DNA of 44,435 nucleotides from Chloroflexota bacterium (GTDB taxonomy: Bacteria; Chloroflexota; Anaerolineae; Promineifilales; Promineifilaceae): contig JAKEFB010000262.1 of assembly GCA_022616275.1 (NCBI GenBank), positions 1 to 44,435 on the forward strand. Direction: 5' to 3'. A program made the translations under genes and the position numbers. The notes under the pieces are model-generated. The model searched no databases. It was not told where the DNA came from and was given only the letters and a program-made list of their open reading frames with translations. Each line of letters starts with the position of its first letter. The stretch's first letter is position 1. Below are positions 7,763 through 15,432 of this stretch, in pieces.

Positions 7763-9955
7763 ATGACCACACAGGAAGGCGATTCAGCTTTAACGATTCC
7801 GCTCCATCGCAGCTTGCGCGGCCGTTTGCTGGCCGCTTTTGTCTTCGTTGCCCTGGTTTCTGTGGGGGGCCTGGGTCTGGCTGCCTACGCCAATGAACGC
7901 GCCGCCCTCGAGGTCCGGCTGGTCATTGCCGGTGCGTCGCTGCTGGTAGCCGGGCTTATTTCCCTGGCCCTGGCCCGCACCCTCACCCGGCCGCTGGCCC
8001 AATTGGTCCAGGGAACACGCGCCGTGGCTGCCGGCGACTGGCAGGCGGAAATCAACGTCGTCCGGGAGGACGAAATTGGTATCCTGGCCGACTCCTTTCA
8101 GGCGATGGTCGCTTCGTTGGAGAAGCGCCAGCGGCAACTGGAAGAGGCCAACCAGGTGATCCGCCGCGCCGCCGAAGAGTTGTCCGTGGCCGGCGACGTG
8201 CTGCGCAGCCTCAACGCGACCCCCGACGTTATCCAGGCCTTCCCGGTGGTGGCCGCCGGCCTGCGGCCGACCCTGGGCTGCCAGGGGATGGAACTCAGCC
8301 TGCTTGAAGAGAACCAGGCCTGGTTCACCGTAGTGGCCCAGGACCCGGCTACCTCCGTCTTCCAGCCCGGCCGGCGTATCCTAGTTACGGATCTGGCTGC
8401 CGGCCGGAATGTGGTGGAGGGTCGCCTGCACCTGGCGCCCAACCTGGCCGACGAGAAGGTGCGGCCGATTGACCGATTGCTCTACGATGCTGGCTTTCGC
8501 TCCCGCGTTTACCTGCCCCTGCGCTTAGAAGGGCGAATCATTGGCATGTTGGGCGTAGGCTGGTTCCGGCCGGACGGTTGTAGCCAGCATCACCTCTCTC
8601 TGTTGGGCCAGATTGCCGGCGCCCTGGCCCTGGCTGTAGAGCGCAGCCGGTTGTTTGGCCAGGCGCGGCTGCGAGCCAATGAATTGGAAGCCCTGGCCGA
8701 GCTTTCGTCGGCCTTGCGCAAGGCCGGCAGCGTTAGTGAGATGCTGCCTGTTTTCCTGGAGAAAGCCATTGAGGTCGTCGGGGGGCGGTCCGGTATTATT
8801 TTCCTCCTGGAACCGGAGAGCGGGGAGCTGGTGGCCCGGGATTGCCTGCCGCGTGACCCCAACTCCCTGGGAATGCGTCACCGGCCGGGCGAAGGGATCA
8901 CCGGCCGGGTGGCGGCTACGGGCCGTATTCACGTTACCGAAGACGTCAACGAGGTGTCGCTGGTTGGCCTGCTGCCGGGCGAGGCCAAGCGTTTCAGTAT
9001 GTCCCGTAGCGCCATCTCCCTACCCTTGATCACCCAGGAACAAAACGTGGGGGTGATGCACCTGGAGCTGCCCGAACCACACAAATTTAGTGAAGAAGAG
9101 GTACGCTTGCTGACGGCGATGGCCGAGATGGCCGGCAGCGCTCTACATCGGGCCGGCATTCTGGAGACGCTGGAGCAACGCGTGGCCGAGCGGACGCGGG
9201 AATTGGCCGGGGCTAACCAACGGCTCCAGGAACTGGACCGGCTGAAGTCTCAGTTTGTCTCTAACGTGACCCACGAATTACGCGCTCCAGTGTCCAACAT
9301 GATCCTTTACCTGGACCTGCTGGCGCATGGCCAGCCAGAGCGGCGAGAAAAATACCAGGCTGTACTTCAGGAACAGGCCAGCCGGTTAGGCCAGTTGATT
9401 GAGGACATCTTGAATCTTTCCCGGCTGGAAACGGGGCAAGAAAAGGCCGGATTGGCACCCGTGAGTCTGAGCGAAGTGGTGGAGCAAGTGGTCATAACCC
9501 ACCTGCCCCGAGCAGAAAAGGCTCGATTAGCGTTGAATTATAAGTTGGACCCAGACGTGCCGCTCGTCGAAGGGGAACGCAGCCAACTGGCCCGGGTCGT
9601 TACCAACCTGGTGGCCAACGCCATTAATTACACACTCCGGGGCTCTATTGAGGTGCGCCTTATCTACGATCCTGAGCGAGGAGAAGCCCGCCTGGAAGTG
9701 GAAGATACAGGTATTGGCATTGATGCTGAAGACTGGCCTTACTTGTTTGATCGCTTCTACCGGGGCCAGCGGGCTCGCCAAATGGATATTCCCGGCACCG
9801 GCCTGGGCCTGGGCATCGTCAAGGAGATTGTCGAGCTTCACGGCGGCCGGATCGAGTTCCAGAGCGAAGTAGACGTTGGGACTACCTTCTGCGTTTTCTT
9901 CCCCGTCATTCTTTTCTCTCTACCGGCGGCCGAAAGCTTCGTCGCCGCCGATTGA
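7763..9955 (+). CDS. Membrane sensor histidine kinase with HAMP and GAF domains
   Basis: A 730-aa hybrid-free sensor kinase. Two hydrophobic segments (about residues 20-38 and 48-68) are separated by a very short loop, so there is almost no external sensor. HAMP follows (about 70-125, TRPLAQLVQGTRAVAAGDW), then two GAF-like domains (about 150-290 and 310-455), a coiled coil, HisKA with phospho-acceptor His504 in NVTHELRAPVSN, and HATPase_c with N box NLVANAINYT, G1 DTGIGI and G2 GTGLGLGI. The signal is probably sensed by the GAF domains. No response regulator gene is adjacent, so the partner lies elsewhere. Confidence 0.9.
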   Translation: MTTQEGDSALTIPLHRSLRGRLLAAFVFVALVSVGGLGLAAYANERAALEVRLVIAGASLLVAGLISLALARTLTRPLAQLVQGTRAVAAGDWQAEINVVREDEIGILADSFQAMVASLEKRQRQLEEANQVIRRAAEELSVAGDVLRSLNATPDVIQAFPVVAAGLRPTLGCQGMELSLLEENQAWFTVVAQDPATSVFQPGRRILVTDLAAGRNVVEGRLHLAPNLADEKVRPIDRLLYDAGFRSRVYLPLRLEGRIIGMLGVGWFRPDGCSQHHLSLLGQIAGALALAVERSRLFGQARLRANELEALAELSSALRKAGSVSEMLPVFLEKAIEVVGGRSGIIFLLEPESGELVARDCLPRDPNSLGMRHRPGEGITGRVAATGRIHVTEDVNEVSLVGLLPGEAKRFSMSRSAISLPLITQEQNVGVMHLELPEPHKFSEEEVRLLTAMAEMAGSALHRAGILETLEQRVAERTRELAGANQRLQELDRLKSQFVSNVTHELRAPVSNMILYLDLLAHGQPERREKYQAVLQEQASRLGQLIEDILNLSRLETGQEKAGLAPVSLSEVVEQVVITHLPRAEKARLALNYKLDPDVPLVEGERSQLARVVTNLVANAINYTLRGSIEVRLIYDPERGEARLEVEDTGIGIDAEDWPYLFDRFYRGQRARQMDIPGTGLGLGIVKEIVELHGGRIEFQSEVDVGTTFCVFFPVILFSLPAAESFVAAD

Positions 9956-9980
9956 CCATCCCTGCATTGGGCCAGCTATG

Positions 9981-9989
9981 TGGTAGAAT
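9981..9989 (+). promoter_or_regulatory. Extended -10 promoter for the DUF427 gene
   Basis: TG-G-TAGAAT about 50 nt before the ATG at 10039, in the only gap upstream of that gene. A Shine-Dalgarno-like GGAG precedes the ATG. Confidence 0.45.
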
Positions 9990-10038
9990 AGCGGCGCACA
10001 ATAAAAGCTAGTGCCGGTCACTTCCGCATGGAGATTTC

Positions 10039-10359
10039 ATGAGCGAGCGGATCATCACTATCAGGGATATCAAAACCGGGCAGGCCCTGGCCTCGGCCGA
10101 GAAAGGTAATGGCGTCCGGTTGTTTGAAGGGGCCTGGTACTTTGAACCCGGCTCAGTGGATATGACTCACCTGGTGGTGACTGAGCGCACCTATATCTGC
10201 TCTTACAAGGGTATCTGTTACTGGATTGACCTGGACGCGCCGGAGCACAAGGCCAGCGACGTGGCCTTTACCTATTTTGAGGTCAATCCAGGATATGAAT
10301 TTGTCAAGGACCGGATCGCCTTTTACGCCGGCCGCCACGCCGCTACAGTCGAGGAGTAG
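10039..10359 (+). CDS. DUF427 domain protein
   Basis: Soluble 106-aa protein of the DUF427 (NTP_transf_9) family. The conserved pieces are VRLFEGAWYFEPGSVDM, TYICSYKGICYWIDL and the C-terminal NPGYEFVKDRIAFYAGR. The fold is a small all-beta barrel and no biochemical function is established. It is followed 4 nt later by the beginning of a second DUF427-like reading frame that ends early. Confidence 0.85.
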   Translation: MSERIITIRDIKTGQALASAEKGNGVRLFEGAWYFEPGSVDMTHLVVTERTYICSYKGICYWIDLDAPEHKASDVAFTYFEVNPGYEFVKDRIAFYAGRHAATVEE

Positions 10360-10363
10360 GGGC

Positions 10364-10438
10364 ATGGCAAGCGGCAGTAAATTGCCCCGAGCTATCTGGA
10401 ACGGAGCCATTCTGGCCGAAAGCGATAAGATGGGCTGA
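10364..10438 (+). pseudogene. Truncated second DUF427 gene (N-terminal fragment)
   Basis: A 24-codon ORF with an AGG-rich ribosome-binding region. Its PRAIWNGAILAESDK matches the usual N-terminus of DUF427 proteins (RAxWNGxxLAESD). It ends at TGA 10436-10438 and the convergent nagA gene begins 10 nt later, so the remaining domain is missing. I read this as a deleted tandem paralogue. Confidence 0.5.
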
Positions 10439-10448
10439 AGGTGGAGAA

Positions 10449-11597
10449 CTAACTCGCCTGATAAACGACCCGCCCCTTAATGATTGTCATCCAGACCTTC
10501 AACCCCGGGTCCAGGATAACCAGGTCAGCCTGGTAACCGGGGGTCAACTGTCCTCTCCCCGGGGCCTGGAGCACCAGGGCAGGGGTGGCGCTGGCCATTT
10601 GCAGCGCCTCGGCCGGCGGCCGGCCGGCCAGGTGGACCATGTTGTAAACGGCCCGGTCGAGCATTATCATGCTGCCGGCCAGCGTCCCATTGTTCAGGCG
10701 GACAGAGTCAGCTTCGAAATGGATGGTTTGGGAACCCAGGGTATACTTACCCTGGGGCATCCCGGCCGCAGCCACGGCGTCCGAGATCAGCGTGACTCCC
10801 GAGGCGCCCTTGGCTGCCGCCACCAGGCGGAGAATGGCCGGGTGTACGTGAACGTTGTTGGCAATTAGCGCCAGCCGCAGCCGCTCGTCGGCCAGCAGCG
10901 CCCCGACAATCCCGGGGTGACGATGATGCAGCGGCCCCATGGCGTTGAACAAGTGCGTGCTCCAGCTTACCCCGGCGTCCGCAGCGGCCAGCGTCTGTTC
11001 GTAGGTGGCGGTGGAATGGCCAATCCCAACCTGGATTCCTCGTTCCCGCAACGAGCGAATGAACGGGAGCGCGCCGGGCAGCTCTGGAGCCAGGGTGACC
11101 AGCCGGATGACGCTGCTGTCGAAGTAAACCAGCTCTTCCAGGGCCGGCTGGCGCAGGAAGGGGATGGCGTGGGACCCGGCCTTGGCCCGGTTCAGGTAAG
11201 GCCCTTCTAAGTGTAGCCCCAGCACGGCCGCCATTTCCGGCTCGCGCTTCATCTCCTTGACGGCGGCAATGGCCGCCGAGTATTGCTCCAGGGGGGTGCT
11301 CACCAGGGTGGGTAGAAAAGCTGTTATGCCAAAGCGGGGGAGGGCGCGGGCTACAGAGGCAATTTGCCGGGGCTGGCCGGTGAAATCGTGACCAAAAGCG
11401 CCGTTGAGCTGTAAATCAATAAAGCCAGGCGCAGCCACACCCCCAGGGGGAACCTGGACGACCTGATAACCCGGCCCCTGGTGAGGTGGTTCCGTCTCGG
11501 ACAGGGCGACGATCTTTTCCCCTTCCACCGTCAGGAACCCCGGCCGGATCTGGCCGTCCGGCCAGAGGAGGTCACCTTGAACCAGGAATTCTACCAC
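10449..11597 (-). CDS. nagA: N-acetylglucosamine-6-phosphate deacetylase
   Basis: Amidohydrolase of 382 aa, normal for NagA, which removes acetate from GlcNAc-6-phosphate in amino-sugar catabolism and peptidoglycan recycling. Visible: GFIDLQLNGAFGHDFTG at the metal-binding strand, HLEGPYL with the catalytic-site Glu, GHSTATYEQ and HLFNAMGPLHHR with metal and substrate histidines, and LISDAVAAAG with the catalytic Asp. The start is GTG at 11597, only 3 nt after the stop of the upstream gene, without a strong Shine-Dalgarno, which suggests translational coupling. nagB and a sugar transporter are not in the window. Confidence 0.9.
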   Translation of the reverse strand: MVEFLVQGDLLWPDGQIRPGFLTVEGEKIVALSETEPPHQGPGYQVVQVPPGGVAAPGFIDLQLNGAFGHDFTGQPRQIASVARALPRFGITAFLPTLVSTPLEQYSAAIAAVKEMKREPEMAAVLGLHLEGPYLNRAKAGSHAIPFLRQPALEELVYFDSSVIRLVTLAPELPGALPFIRSLRERGIQVGIGHSTATYEQTLAAADAGVSWSTHLFNAMGPLHHRHPGIVGALLADERLRLALIANNVHVHPAILRLVAAAKGASGVTLISDAVAAAGMPQGKYTLGSQTIHFEADSVRLNNGTLAGSMIMLDRAVYNMVHLAGRPPAEALQMASATPALVLQAPGRGQLTPGYQADLVILDPGLKVWMTIIKGRVVYQAS

Positions 11598-11600
11598 CTT

Positions 11601-11909
11601 TCAGGTCCACAACGACGGCAGGCTGACAATACGCTTCCAGCCTCCGTTTCGGGAGACTCGCTCGACCCGGATCCGGTCAAAATAATGGTCCAGCACCACG
11701 GCACGTTCCATTTCCAGCGGGGGCGAGCAATAATCTTCTTCTTCCCAGACCGCCTCTTGCCGCTCGGCGTCCCAACGCGCGCCTTCCAGCGAGCGAGTGA
11801 GCGCCTGGCCAAAAGGCCGCAGCGCCAGGAACTCTTTGCGCTCCACCCGGCGGCGCAATTCCTGCGCCAGATCGGACTTTAACTTGGCTCTTACCAGGTA
11901 GTAAGCCAT
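11601..11909 (-). CDS. Small hypothetical protein upstream of nagA
   Basis: A 102-aa soluble protein, not recognised. It starts MAYYLVRAKLKSDLAQEL with a GGAG ribosome-binding site, is rich in Arg and Glu, and ends close to nagA (3-nt gap), so the two are almost certainly cotranscribed. The N-terminal strand-helix pattern recalls small ferredoxin-like (YciI/muconolactone isomerase type) folds, but this is only an impression. Codon use and GC match the neighbours. Confidence 0.65.
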   Translation of the reverse strand: MAYYLVRAKLKSDLAQELRRRVERKEFLALRPFGQALTRSLEGARWDAERQEAVWEEEDYCSPPLEMERAVVLDHYFDRIRVERVSRNGGWKRIVSLPSLWT

Positions 11910-11927
11910 AAGTGAACTCCTTAGTAA

Positions 11928-11958
11928 ATAGCTGTCAGCTATAAGCCATAAGCTTTTT
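11928..11958. repeat. Heptad-type AGCTNNN intergenic repeat
   Basis: The stretch reads as 7-nt units of the form AGCTGTC-AGCTATA-AGCCATA-AGCTTTT. A second, more degenerate run of CCAGCNN-like units is at about 12007-12050. The 195-nt gap 11910-12104 otherwise holds no gene. See the heptad finding. Confidence 0.45.
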
Positions 11959-12139
11959 CATTCGTTCGTGGCGGGCCTTAACCCATCATACGGTCTCCTG
12001 TAAAAGTAGCTGCCAGCCGCCAGCGATCAACTACCAGCTTTCGGCTAGTTACGGTTGGCGACCAGAATGTATGAACTACAATAGATGTCAAGCGATGAAC
12101 AAATGTGGCCACACAACTGAAACAACTGGTGCAAGAGAT

Positions 12140-12145
12140 TATAAT
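12140..12145 (+). promoter_or_regulatory. Candidate -10 (TATAAT) for the crotonase gene
   Basis: A perfect TATAAT with only a weak -35. It would give a leader of about 55 nt before the GTG at 12207. An alternative TACAAT at 12077-12082 lies further upstream. Confidence 0.35.
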
Positions 12146-12206
12146 GCACAATCGGGCGTTGACAATTGATAACAACCTACCCATGACTAAAGTAATAGGA
12201 GCAACT

Positions 12207-13004
12207 GTGGACTATTCCGATTACCAACACATCCTGTTTGAATTTCGCCAGCCGGGTGTTCTCTGGTTAACCCTCAACCGGCCGGAGGTGCTGAATGCAG
12301 CCGACGCCCGGCTGCATTCGGAATTGGTGGCGGTATGGGAGACCATTGACCGAGACCCTGGCGTCCGAGTGGTGGTAGTAACCGGGGCCGGCCGGGCCTT
12401 TTCGGCCGGCGGCGATCTGAAGATGGTGGAGGACGCCTACCAGGACTTTGGCGAGATTAGCCGTATCCTGGAGGAGGCGCGCGACCTGGTCTACAACATC
12501 CTGCGCTGCCGCACGCCCATCGTCTCGGCCATTAACGGCCCGGCCGTGGGGGCGGGGCTGGTGGTGGCCCTGCTGGCCGACATCAGCATTGCCGCCGAGA
12601 GCGCCCGGCTGGCCGACGGGCACGTTCGCATGGGCGTGGCCGCCGGCGACCACGCCGCCATCCTCTGGCCGCTGCTGTGTGGCATGGCCAAAGCCAAGTA
12701 TTACCTGATGACCAGCGACTTCGTCAGCGGCAAGGAGGCCGAGCGGATCGGCCTGGTGAGCCTCTGCGTGCCGGACGACCAACTGCTGGACAAGGCGGCC
12801 GAAGTAGCCACTACCCTGGCCAACGGCCCCCGCCACGCCATCCGCTTTACCAAGCGGGCGCTGAACCAGTGGCTGCTCCAGGCCGGGCCAATCTTTGACC
12901 ACTCCCTGGCCCTGGAAATGCTCGGCTTTTTTTCCGAGGACATGATGGCCGGAGTAGAAGGGTTGCGCGAGAAACGGCCGCCCCGTTTTCCTTCGGCCGG
13001 TTAA
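12207..13004 (+). CDS. Enoyl-CoA hydratase/isomerase (crotonase) family protein
   Basis: A 265-aa crotonase-fold enzyme. The GTG start at 12207 is preceded by AGGAG (12197-12201) at 5-nt spacing; in-frame starts at 12105 and 12183 lack such a site. Seen: [11 protein letters not shown], the first oxyanion-hole block [13 protein letters not shown] and the second block [19 protein letters not shown]. Aligned by eye to rat mitochondrial hydratase, the positions of catalytic Glu144 and Glu164 appear to be Val and His, and the region instead reads [17 protein letters not shown]. It therefore may not be a simple hydratase; isomerase, hydrolase or lyase chemistry is possible. The next gene starts 2 nt after its stop. 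Confidence 0.8.
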   Translation: MDYSDYQHILFEFRQPGVLWLTLNRPEVLNAADARLHSELVAVWETIDRDPGVRVVVVTGAGRAFSAGGDLKMVEDAYQDFGEISRILEEARDLVYNILRCRTPIVSAINGPAVGAGLVVALLADISIAAESARLADGHVRMGVAAGDHAAILWPLLCGMAKAKYYLMTSDFVSGKEAERIGLVSLCVPDDQLLDKAAEVATTLANGPRHAIRFTKRALNQWLLQAGPIFDHSLALEMLGFFSEDMMAGVEGLREKRPPRFPSAG

Positions 13005-13006
13005 AC

Positions 13007-14386
13007 ATGGCATCACAACTCACGCCCCGTGCAGTGCCTGACGCCGGGCAAGCTGCCTGGTGGCATATTTTGTTTCCGGCAGGTCTTTACTTGCTTTTGG
13101 CTTCACTCTATTTTTTTGCCATCCCGATTGGGGAATCGCCAGACGAACCGGGGCATCTGGTATGCATTGAGCAGGTGGCACAATACAGCCGTCTACCGGT
13201 GATGGAACCCAAGCAGGAGGGGGATGTGTGGTGGGCACACGGCCGTATTATAGCCGGACACATGTGTTACCACATGCCGCTTTATTATCTGGTTGCAGGG
13301 TACGCGCTGAAGGGGGTGGCGATGGTAACAGACACGGCCGTGACGTACACCTTCCCGCCGACTAGTGAATATTTTATGTCTCAAAACGCCATGTTCAGGC
13401 ACGAGCCATATGCTTTTGGACAGACACCGGAGCCGATAACATTGTCCAGTTTGCGGCTTCTCTCAGTCACATTGGGGTTCTCGCTGGTTTGGGGAAGTTA
13501 TGTCCTGACACGGCGGTTAGCGCCGGAGTATCCCTTGTTTGCAGTTCTGGCGGCGGTGTTGGCGGCGGGCTGGCCGCAACTTGCCTACCTCAGCCGGGCG
13601 ATTACCAACGATGCCCTGGCCACGGCGCTGGCGGTGTTGATTTTGGTGATGCTGGCAAACGTGGCCCGGCCGTACCGGTTCATGTTCCTGGCGATACTGT
13701 CTTCATTGGCCGCCCTGAGCAAAATCTCAGTAGCTTTTGTGATTGGGGCCATTCTCATTGTGTGGCTGATTGAGTTTGTGCAATTTCAGAATGAGAAACG
13801 GGCTTACCTGAAAGCGCTTTTGATGAGTAGTGCCATCTGGCTATTCACTTTTTTGTTCCTCACCCATCATTCTTTGTTAAGCAAACACCTGACTATAAGT
13901 ATCGGGGCATTTTCGGCTGCCTCTCCACGCGCGGCGACGCTGGCGTATTGGCAAGAAGTTTTCATGCTCACGCTCAGTTCAGGGTGGGCCAGGCTGGGGT
14001 GGATGAATTTGCCGGCCCCCCTCTGGCACGCCTATGCCTGGTGGGGCGTATTATCCCTGGCCGTGGTGGCCGGTTTTACCCTGTGCTGGCGTCTGGCAAA
14101 GTCAAGGCAGCAGCGCACCCTGCTGCTTATTTGTCTGGTGTGGATAGCCATCGCCCTACTTTCTTATCTGCGCATTAACTTCAACCGGTTACAGCCACAA
14201 TTTCGCTTTATACTGGCGGTTGTACCGGTTCTCACGGCGGGCACGGCCGTGGGCTGTTTGTACGGGGTGCGGCAACGGCCGTTTCTCCAATGGGGAATCA
14301 TCGCTGGTGTGGCTGCTTTTTTGGTTGGGTATAACGTTTGGTTTATTTTCACGGCCGTGCAAGAAACTTATGGCTGGTATCTATAA
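13007..14386 (+). CDS. Multi-pass membrane protein, DUF2142/GT-C-like
   Basis: Integral membrane protein of 459 aa with roughly ten hydrophobic helices. The first loop carries IGESPDEPGHL, the SPDE-H motif of DUF2142 and related GT-C glycosyltransferase-like proteins, where the acidic pair lies at the membrane face and binds lipid-linked sugar. A polyprenyl-phosphate-sugar-dependent glycosyltransferase role is a family-level inference. Only 2 nt separates it from the crotonase gene. Its GC and GGCCGG density are lower than its neighbours, which may reflect membrane composition or transfer. Confidence 0.65.
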   Translation: MASQLTPRAVPDAGQAAWWHILFPAGLYLLLASLYFFAIPIGESPDEPGHLVCIEQVAQYSRLPVMEPKQEGDVWWAHGRIIAGHMCYHMPLYYLVAGYALKGVAMVTDTAVTYTFPPTSEYFMSQNAMFRHEPYAFGQTPEPITLSSLRLLSVTLGFSLVWGSYVLTRRLAPEYPLFAVLAAVLAAGWPQLAYLSRAITNDALATALAVLILVMLANVARPYRFMFLAILSSLAALSKISVAFVIGAILIVWLIEFVQFQNEKRAYLKALLMSSAIWLFTFLFLTHHSLLSKHLTISIGAFSAASPRAATLAYWQEVFMLTLSSGWARLGWMNLPAPLWHAYAWWGVLSLAVVAGFTLCWRLAKSRQQRTLLLICLVWIAIALLSYLRINFNRLQPQFRFILAVVPVLTAGTAVGCLYGVRQRPFLQWGIIAGVAAFLVGYNVWFIFTAVQETYGWYL

Positions 14387-14414
14387 CCAGGGCGCCAAGC
14401 TGTCGCCATGAACT

Positions 14415-14486
14415 TCCCGGAGGTCGGCGATAAATATCACGACGATATCCATCGCTTGAACCTCTGGAAGGTTGAACCTCCGGGAG
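14415..14486. repeat. Inverted repeat downstream of the membrane protein gene
   Basis: TCCCGGAGGT (14415-14424) pairs with ACCTCCGGGA (14476-14485). A smaller palindrome AACCTCTGGAAGGTT lies between them. It is a possible terminator for the preceding gene or a dispersed palindrome family; no T-run. Confidence 0.4.
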
Positions 14487-14489
14487 ATA

Positions 14490-14519
14490 TTGACAACGGC
14501 CGACCACTTGTGCTAAAGT
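14490..14519 (+). promoter_or_regulatory. Strong promoter of the leader-ORF/tRNA-Ile unit
   Basis: Perfect TTGACA (14490-14495), 18-nt spacer, TAAAGT (14514-14519) with a TG extension (TG-C). The predicted start is about 14526, followed by a leader with AGGAGG. Confidence 0.6.
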
Positions 14520-14552
14520 TTGCAACATGTAACCTGGTCAGGAGGATTGAAG

Positions 14553-14660
14553 TTGATAGGCGAGGACAGCAAGATAAAACTGAATGACCAGCGCCCCACT
14601 CTTGAATCGTTACTGACAAGATTTGGCGCTTTTGGTTTGCAGCCCGGCGAGGGGCGGTAG
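14553..14660 (+). CDS. 35-codon ORF, candidate attenuator leader peptide with AUA codons
   Basis: A short ORF starting with TTG, preceded by a perfect Shine-Dalgarno AGGAGG (14540-14545) at 7-nt spacing and driven by the promoter just upstream. The product begins MIGEDSKIKLNDQRP and ends GLQPGEGR. Both isoleucines (codons 2 and 8, 14556-14558 and 14574-14576) are ATA, the codon read by the tRNA-Ile(UAU) encoded 120 nt further down. The last codons contain GCCCGGCG (14642-14649), which can pair with the left arm of the first terminator. Interpretation as a regulatory leader peptide is inference; no homologue is recognised. Confidence 0.5.
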   Translation: MIGEDSKIKLNDQRPTLESLLTRFGAFGLQPGEGR

Positions 14661-14691
14661 ACGTTTCGTATCGTTTCCTTTGATCATCAGG

Positions 14692-14722
14692 CGCGGGCTG
14701 CAAGGCCCGCGTTTTTGTTTGT
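14692..14722 (+). terminator. Intrinsic terminator 1 upstream of tRNA-Ile
   Basis: Perfect 7-bp stem CGCGGGC (14692-14698)/GCCCGCG (14705-14711), 6-nt loop, then TTTTTGTTTGTT. It ends the transcript of the small ORF unless prevented. Confidence 0.75.
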
Positions 14723-14746
14723 TGACACACATCCAAAACAACAAGG

Positions 14747-14775
14747 CGCGGGCTGTAATGCTCGCGTTTTTTGTT
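14747..14775 (+). terminator. Intrinsic terminator 2, near copy of terminator 1
   Basis: CGCGGGC (14747-14753) pairs with GCTCGCG (14760-14766) including one G-U, loop 6 nt, followed by TTTTTTGTT. The left arm is identical to that of terminator 1, 55 nt upstream. It stops 5 nt before the tRNA, leaving no room for a separate tRNA promoter. Confidence 0.7.
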
Positions 14776-14779
14776 GGTC

Positions 14780-14852
14780 GGGCCGCTAGCTCAACGGTGA
14801 GAGCAGGCGTCTTATAAGCGCCAGGTTCCAGGTTCAATTCCTGGGCGGCCTA
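14780..14852 (+). tRNA. tRNA-Ile(UAU)
   Basis: A complete 73-nt cloverleaf: acceptor GGGCCGC/GCGGCCT (pair 1-72 is G-U), D arm GCTC/GAGC with an 8-nt loop containing GG, anticodon stem GGCGT/GCGCC with loop CTTATAA, and T arm CCAGG/CCTGG with loop TTCAATT. Anticodon TAT reads AUA. CCA is not encoded. Most bacteria read AUA with a lysidine-modified CAU tRNA; a UAU isoacceptor is uncommon. It lies directly behind two terminators and 20 nt before an HNH endonuclease gene. Confidence 0.9.
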
Positions 14853-14872
14853 TTTGTTGTTGGATTAAGAAG

Positions 14873-15397
14873 ATGGTTGATGTATTGTTGCTGAACGCAA
14901 GCTATGAGCCTCTGGCTGTGATCCCCTGGCGGCGCGCGCTGTCCTTGCTGGCGCGCGGCCGGGTAGACGCAGCCACCACCGATTCGGTCACCATCCACAG
15001 CGTGTCTCAGGCAATGCGGGTTCCCACCGTGTTGCGGCTGCGCCACTACGTCAATGTGCCCCGGCGCGGGGCAGGTTGGAGCCGCCAGGGCGTTTTCCAG
15101 CGCGACCGCTACCACTGCATTTACTGTGGCATCCAGCCTAGCGAGTGGCGGAGCGGCCGCCAGTTGACCCGGCGCGACTTCACCATTGATCACATCATTC
15201 CCCGTAGCCGGGGCGGCCGGAACACCTGGGGCAACACCGCCTGCGCCTGCTTTGCCTGTAACCACCGCAAAGGGGATCGGACGCCGCACGAGGCCGGTAT
15301 GGTCATGCGCTGGGAACCCAAGATCCCGCGCGTAGATTACCTGGTGGCTTATGGTGAGATTCCCGACTCCTGGAAGGTATACCTGGAGCTAGGCTAA
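14873..15397 (+). CDS. HNH endonuclease family protein
   Basis: A 174-aa HNH nuclease-like protein. The N-terminal NASYEPLAVIPWRRALSLL is typical of a widespread stand-alone HNH family. The nuclease core has Zn-binding CIYC (82, 85) and CFAC (126, 129), DH at 106-107 in TIDHIIPRSRGG, Asn121, and NHRKGDRTP. Family members are common in Chloroflexota, actinobacteria and cyanobacteria without assigned roles. It begins 20 nt after the tRNA with AAGAAG as ribosome-binding site, so it may be cotranscribed with it. Its stop codon is part of the hairpin below. Confidence 0.85.
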   Translation: MVDVLLLNASYEPLAVIPWRRALSLLARGRVDAATTDSVTIHSVSQAMRVPTVLRLRHYVNVPRRGAGWSRQGVFQRDRYHCIYCGIQPSEWRSGRQLTRRDFTIDHIIPRSRGGRNTWGNTACACFACNHRKGDRTPHEAGMVMRWEPKIPRVDYLVAYGEIPDSWKVYLELG

Positions 15398-15432
15398 TGT
15401 GCCAGGCACTTCCCAAAGTGCCTGGCACATTA
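15395..15432. terminator. Perfect 17-bp hairpin containing both convergent stop codons
   Basis: TAATGTGCCAGGCACTT (15395-15411) and AAGTGCCTGGCACATTA (15416-15432) form a perfect stem with a 4-nt loop. The outermost TAA is the stop of the HNH gene, and on the other strand the outermost TAA is the stop of the radical SAM gene. A bidirectional terminator is likely; a mobile REP-like palindrome is an alternative. Confidence 0.7.
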
